From assembly GCA_051000755.1 (NCBI GenBank), contig JBPCNZ010000155.1, forward strand, positions 1 to 25,676: 25,676 nucleotides of DNA, read 5' to 3'. Source of the stretch: JALZAH01 sp051000755. Its GTDB lineage: Bacteria; Actinomycetota; Acidimicrobiia; Acidimicrobiales; Palsa-688. Below the pieces are notes generated by a model. The model had not been told where the DNA came from and ran no database searches. It worked only from the letters and a program-made list of their open reading frames with translations. The translations under genes and the position numbers were made by a program. Positions 22,953-25,676 of this stretch are shown in pieces. Position 1 is the first letter of the stretch; each line of letters begins with the position of its first letter.

Positions 22953-23627
22953 ATGGCCGACATCGATGCAGCCCTGGATCAGTACCGCGAGGTCGACACC
23001 GGCGAGGCGTTCACCCTGCAGGGCCCGCGACTGCTGAAGGTCGAGCTCTCCGAGACCTCGGTGATGGCTCGAAACGGCGCCATGGTCGCCTACCAGGGAG
23101 AGGTGAGCTTTGAGCACAAGGGCGGCGGGATCGGGCGCCTGGTGAAGAAGGCGGCCACCGGCGAGAGCCTGAGGCTGATGCAGGCATCGGGCAGCGGCGA
23201 GTTGTTCCTCGCCAACCAGGCGATGCTGGTCCACGTCCTGCGTCTCGAGGACGACTCGATCACCGTCACCGGGGGCAACATCCTCGCCTTCGAGACCGGC
23301 ATCGATTGGGACGTGACACGAGTCAAGGGCGGCTCGGCAGGAATGCTCGCCGGGGGTCTGTTCAACATTCATCTCCGCGGTACGGGGTTGGTCGCATTGG
23401 TCTCCGACGGCGAGCCGGTCCGCCTCGACGTCTCGGGTGCTCCCACCTTCGGCGATCCGCAGGCGGCGATCGCCTGGTCTGGCTCGGTGCAAACGACCCT
23501 GAAGACCGATGTGCAGGCCAAGAGCCTGATCGGGCTCGGCTCGGGCGAGAGCCTCCAGCTCGGCTTCTCGGGTGAGGGCTGGGTGCTGATCCAGCCTTCC
23601 GAGGGCAAGTTCGAGCCCTCTCGCTAG
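22953..23627 (+). CDS. AIM24-family beta-barrel-like protein
   Basis: 224 residues matching the AIM24 (TIGR00266-like) family of unknown biochemical role, named for a yeast mitochondrial protein. The signs are regular Gly-rich beta strands (GAMVAYQGEVSFE, GGGIGRLVKK, GSGELFLA), the GLFNIHLRGTGLVAL core and the near-terminal SGEGWVLIQPSE. No signal peptide or membrane helix. It begins 10 nt after typA, so they are probably co-transcribed, though a promoter at the typA stop is possible. Ends 2 nt from the stop of the convergent reductase pseudogene. Family call is solid; function is not claimed. Confidence 0.9.
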   Translation: MADIDAALDQYREVDTGEAFTLQGPRLLKVELSETSVMARNGAMVAYQGEVSFEHKGGGIGRLVKKAATGESLRLMQASGSGELFLANQAMLVHVLRLEDDSITVTGGNILAFETGIDWDVTRVKGGSAGMLAGGLFNIHLRGTGLVALVSDGEPVRLDVSGAPTFGDPQAAIAWSGSVQTTLKTDVQAKSLIGLGSGESLQLGFSGEGWVLIQPSEGKFEPSR

Positions 23628-23629
23628 CC

Positions 23630-24450
23630 CTAGGTCACCCTCGCGGCAGCCTCCTGCAGTGCCAGCACCTGGCCAATGACGACCGATCCCTGGCCGGCCG
23701 CGGCGGCAACCCGCTTCTCGGCTCCCTGGCGCAGGTCACCGACAGCGAAGACCCCGGGGACGCTGGTTTCAAAGGGCATCGGGAGCCGCTCGAGTGGCCA
23801 GCTGGCTGGGCGCGATGGCCGCGGTCCGCAGATCACATTGCCGTGGTCGTCGCACGCGATCGATTCGGGCAGCCAAGCGGTGTGAGGACTGGCGCCGATC
23901 AGAATGAACAGAGCCGCCGCTTCGACCCAGGACTCATCTCCGGTCTCGATGTCCCTGACCAGCAGCCGCTCGAGATGCCCATCTCCGGCACCCTCCACGA
24001 CCTCGGCCCGGAGGCGGATCTCGATGTTTTCCGCCGCCTCGACCTCGCGGCAAAGGTATTCCGACATGTCGGTCCCGAGCTCCGACCCGCGCACCAGCAT
24101 CGTCACCTGGCTCGCGGAGCGGGCAAGATGCAGGGCCGCCTGTCCGGCGGAGTTGCCACCTCCGACCACAAATGCGACCAAACCGGTGACGCCCTGCGCC
24201 TCGGCCACCGAGGCGCCGTAGAAGACGCCGGCGCCGCTCAGATCCTCGAGCGAGCGGATCCCGATGCGGCGGTAAGAGGCACACCGCGTCGGCCTTTACC
24301 TCGGTGCCGTCGGAAAGCTCGACGACGGTGCGCGGTACGAGCCGCAGCCCGGTGGCCTCACGCATAACCAGGAACTTGGTGCCTTATCTTTGCCAGCGAC
24401 TCGGTCTCGTCATCGACGACGAGGAGCACCGGTGCCGGGGCGTCTTGCAC
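23630..24450 (-). pseudogene. Broken response-regulator/thioredoxin-reductase fusion gene
   Basis: Three minus-strand frames together make a damaged FAD-dependent reductase with an N-terminal receiver. (a) GTG 24450 to stop 24358: APVLLVVDDETESL, the first strand of a receiver. (b) Around 24380-24280, another frame: KFLVMREATGLRL, then VELSDGTEVKADAV. (c) From about 24277 down to 23630: YRRIGIRSLEDLSGAG, NAD-binding VVGGGNSAGQAALHLA, and C-terminal TSVPGVFAVGDLRQGAEKR, intact to the stop. The (a)-(b) join lacks most of the receiver, the linker and the FAD Rossmann part. The (b)-(c) join is a small deletion that removes the expected ATG motif. The 192-residue C-terminal part could still be translated, but lacks FAD binding. 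It follows the MCE gene by 2 nt. Assembly error is a live alternative. Confidence 0.7.
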
Positions 24451-24452
24451 TG

Positions 24453-25676
24453 CTAGGGCTGCGCGAAGACGTGCAGGTAGTCGGTCGCCGCGCCGCCCTG
24501 GCCGAGCGGGTTGAACGGCGCCTGCTTCACGCAGCCGACGTTGCCGATGGCGTCAGAGCTGAGATTGCCATTGAACGCGTAGGTGCGTAGACGGTCGAAG
24601 AAGTCCTGCGCGTCGGCGACGTTGCCGCCCGTTCGGGCGTTGAAGTCAGGGTTGCTTGGAGTGCTCGGGTCAAGCGATGTAGTGCGAAGCGGACCGCCCG
24701 CGCACTGGGCGGTCTCGAACGACTGCAGGCCGCCGGCAGCCAGGTTCGAGTAGCCGCCCGGCTGCAGGTAGGGGTTGGTGCGATTGTTGGAGAGGCGGTT
24801 GGAGAACCCGGCGAGAGAGGATACGTCCAGAGGAGCGACCGTGCGCAGGTACCTGACCGGTTCGTTGTTTGTCTCCACCCCGGCACCGACCGCGTTCGTC
24901 ACCGACGAGCCGTTGGCGAAGAATGAGACCAGCTCGCGCTTGTAAAGCGAGGCTGTTTCCAGCAGCGGGTTGGCCTGCTTCAGGAAAGGCGGCAGGCCGT
25001 TGAGCAGGACCGGGAAGTCGGCGAGAAGAAGCCTGCGGAGGGCAGGGAAAGCTCGCCGCGCCCCCGCCACCACCGGCCGCAGTCCGATGAAGAAACCGTC
25101 CAGCTCCCGAGCACCCTCACCGAGGTCGCGCACCACAGGCGTCAGCTCGCGGACAGCGGGGCGCAGCTGGCGCATAAGCGGGTCGGTGTTCTGCGCGAAG
25201 CGCTCCAGACGGGTCAGCGTTGCCCGCGACTGGTCGAGGAAGGTCGGGAAGGCGACGAAGGTCTCCGCCAGCTCGCGGTTGCGCCGCGCCGTAGTCGTGA
25301 AGACGCGGTCGGCGTTTTGGATCAGCCCGCTGAGCTGGCCTCGACGCTCACTGAGAGCTTCGAAGGTTGTCGCTCCGTTGGCGAGCAGCTGCTGAACCGC
25401 GTTGTCCTGCGTATCGAGGATCCGCAGAACGCGGTCAGCGTCGGTGAAGGTCGGCTCCAGCTCGCCAAAGGCGTTGGACAGCGACTCGCCCTGCCCGCGC
25501 AGGGCGATCGCGACGTTCTGCATCCAGCCCTGGAAGGCGAAGCGGGTCTCGGAGTTGAAAGTGCGGAAGATCTCGTCCAGCTGCACCGCCTCAGAGACCT
25601 GACCGTTTGGCAGCGTGCCTCCGTCGTTGAGCTTGCGGCCCTCCGGGTCGCCCGGGGTGAGCTCGACGTAGGTCTC
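24453..25676 (-). CDS. MCE-family (MlaD-like) lipid transport protein, 5' end outside window
   Basis: The 407 C-terminal residues of a mammalian-cell-entry family protein, part of an ABC-type lipid importer that spans the envelope. The frame is open to the window edge at 25676; the first visible residues YVELTPGD...GGTLPNGQ belong to the end of the MCE domain. Then come a long helical stretch (~35-200 of the visible part; repeated SNAFGELEPTFTDADRVLR-like heptads) and a Gly/Asn-rich C-terminal region with Cys residues (AQCAGG, VGCVKQ). No ending lipobox or membrane helix is visible. A full operon would have YrbE permeases and more MCE genes to the right. The internal GTG at 25586 is not the true start. 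Confidence 0.9.
   Translation of the reverse strand, partial: ETYVELTPGDPEGRKLNDGGTLPNGQVSEAVQLDEIFRTFNSETRFAFQGWMQNVAIALRGQGESLSNAFGELEPTFTDADRVLRILDTQDNAVQQLLANGATTFEALSERRGQLSGLIQNADRVFTTTARRNRELAETFVAFPTFLDQSRATLTRLERFAQNTDPLMRQLRPAVRELTPVVRDLGEGARELDGFFIGLRPVVAGARRAFPALRRLLLADFPVLLNGLPPFLKQANPLLETASLYKRELVSFFANGSSVTNAVGAGVETNNEPVRYLRTVAPLDVSSLAGFSNRLSNNRTNPYLQPGGYSNLAAGGLQSFETAQCAGGPLRTTSLDPSTPSNPDFNARTGGNVADAQDFFDRLRTYAFNGNLSSDAIGNVGCVKQAPFNPLGQGGAATDYLHVFAQP

Noticed and set aside
23630..24208. Intact 192-residue NAD-binding oxidoreductase gene
   Set aside because: The sequence upstream, in other frames, continues the same protein, so the GTG at 24208 is internal and the gene is a broken one.
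1..25676. Mobile element, prophage, toxin-antitoxin or defence system
   Set aside because: No transposase, integrase, terminal repeats, nuclease/helicase cassette or toxin-like pair is visible.

Overview
The window is about 25.7 kb of high-GC DNA whose genes look actinobacterial. The signs are an ANTAR-type response regulator, a DtxR/IdeR-like metal regulator, an MprA/MprB-like two-component pair, a fabD-fabH-acpP-fabF block, a DUF4232 lipoprotein and an MCE-family lipid-transport protein. An Acidimicrobiia-like source is my inference from overall flavour and cannot be proved from sequence alone. Most of the window is ordinary chromosomal core. I see no phage, insertion sequence, CRISPR array or obvious defence island.

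Layout. 1-5.3 kb: polA on the minus strand, divergent from a DtxR-family regulator. Then come, all on the minus strand, a DUF4232 lipoprotein, a PdtaR-like ANTAR regulator, a 100-residue coiled-coil protein and a long S9 prolyl-oligopeptidase (to 7.4 kb). 7.4-9.8 kb: a response regulator/sensor kinase pair on the plus strand, running convergently into a tRNA-Leu(CAA) on the minus strand. 9.9-13.6 kb: the type II fatty-acid synthase operon fabD-fabH-acpP-fabF with stop/start overlaps; its FabD carries an extra degenerate biotinyl/lipoyl-like domain. 13.6-14.1 kb: a gene-poor gap with a terminator-like hairpin, GC-rich repeats and a remnant of a RibD-C/DHFR-like gene. 14.1-18.7 kb (minus): a membrane fatty-acid desaturase and two multi-pass GT-C-like membrane proteins. 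18.8-21.0 kb: a PrxQ/Bcp peroxiredoxin divergent from an ABC1/UbiB-family kinase-like protein. 21.1-25.7 kb: typA/bipA, an AIM24-family protein, a broken response-regulator/thioredoxin-reductase fusion gene, and an MCE protein cut by the window end.

How the genes fit together. The middle of the window is lipid and envelope oriented: fatty-acid initiation and elongation, a desaturase acting on finished acyl chains, polyprenyl-phosphate-sugar type membrane transferases, an envelope-stress-like two-component system and MCE lipid import. The rest is housekeeping: replication/repair, metal homeostasis, peroxide defence, ribosome-associated GTPase.

The most unusual signals are: (1) a FabD fused to a BCCP-like domain that has lost its modifiable lysine; (2) a 17-nt tandem duplication between response regulator and kinase that creates two 5-codon reading frames chained by TGATG overlaps; (3) a recurrent TANNNT hexamer 5-9 nt upstream of many start codons, suggesting widespread leaderless transcripts; (4) the kinase stop codon lying inside the antisense tRNA-Leu; (5) two decayed genes, one with several lesions. 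I do not see a clear wholly new multi-gene system.
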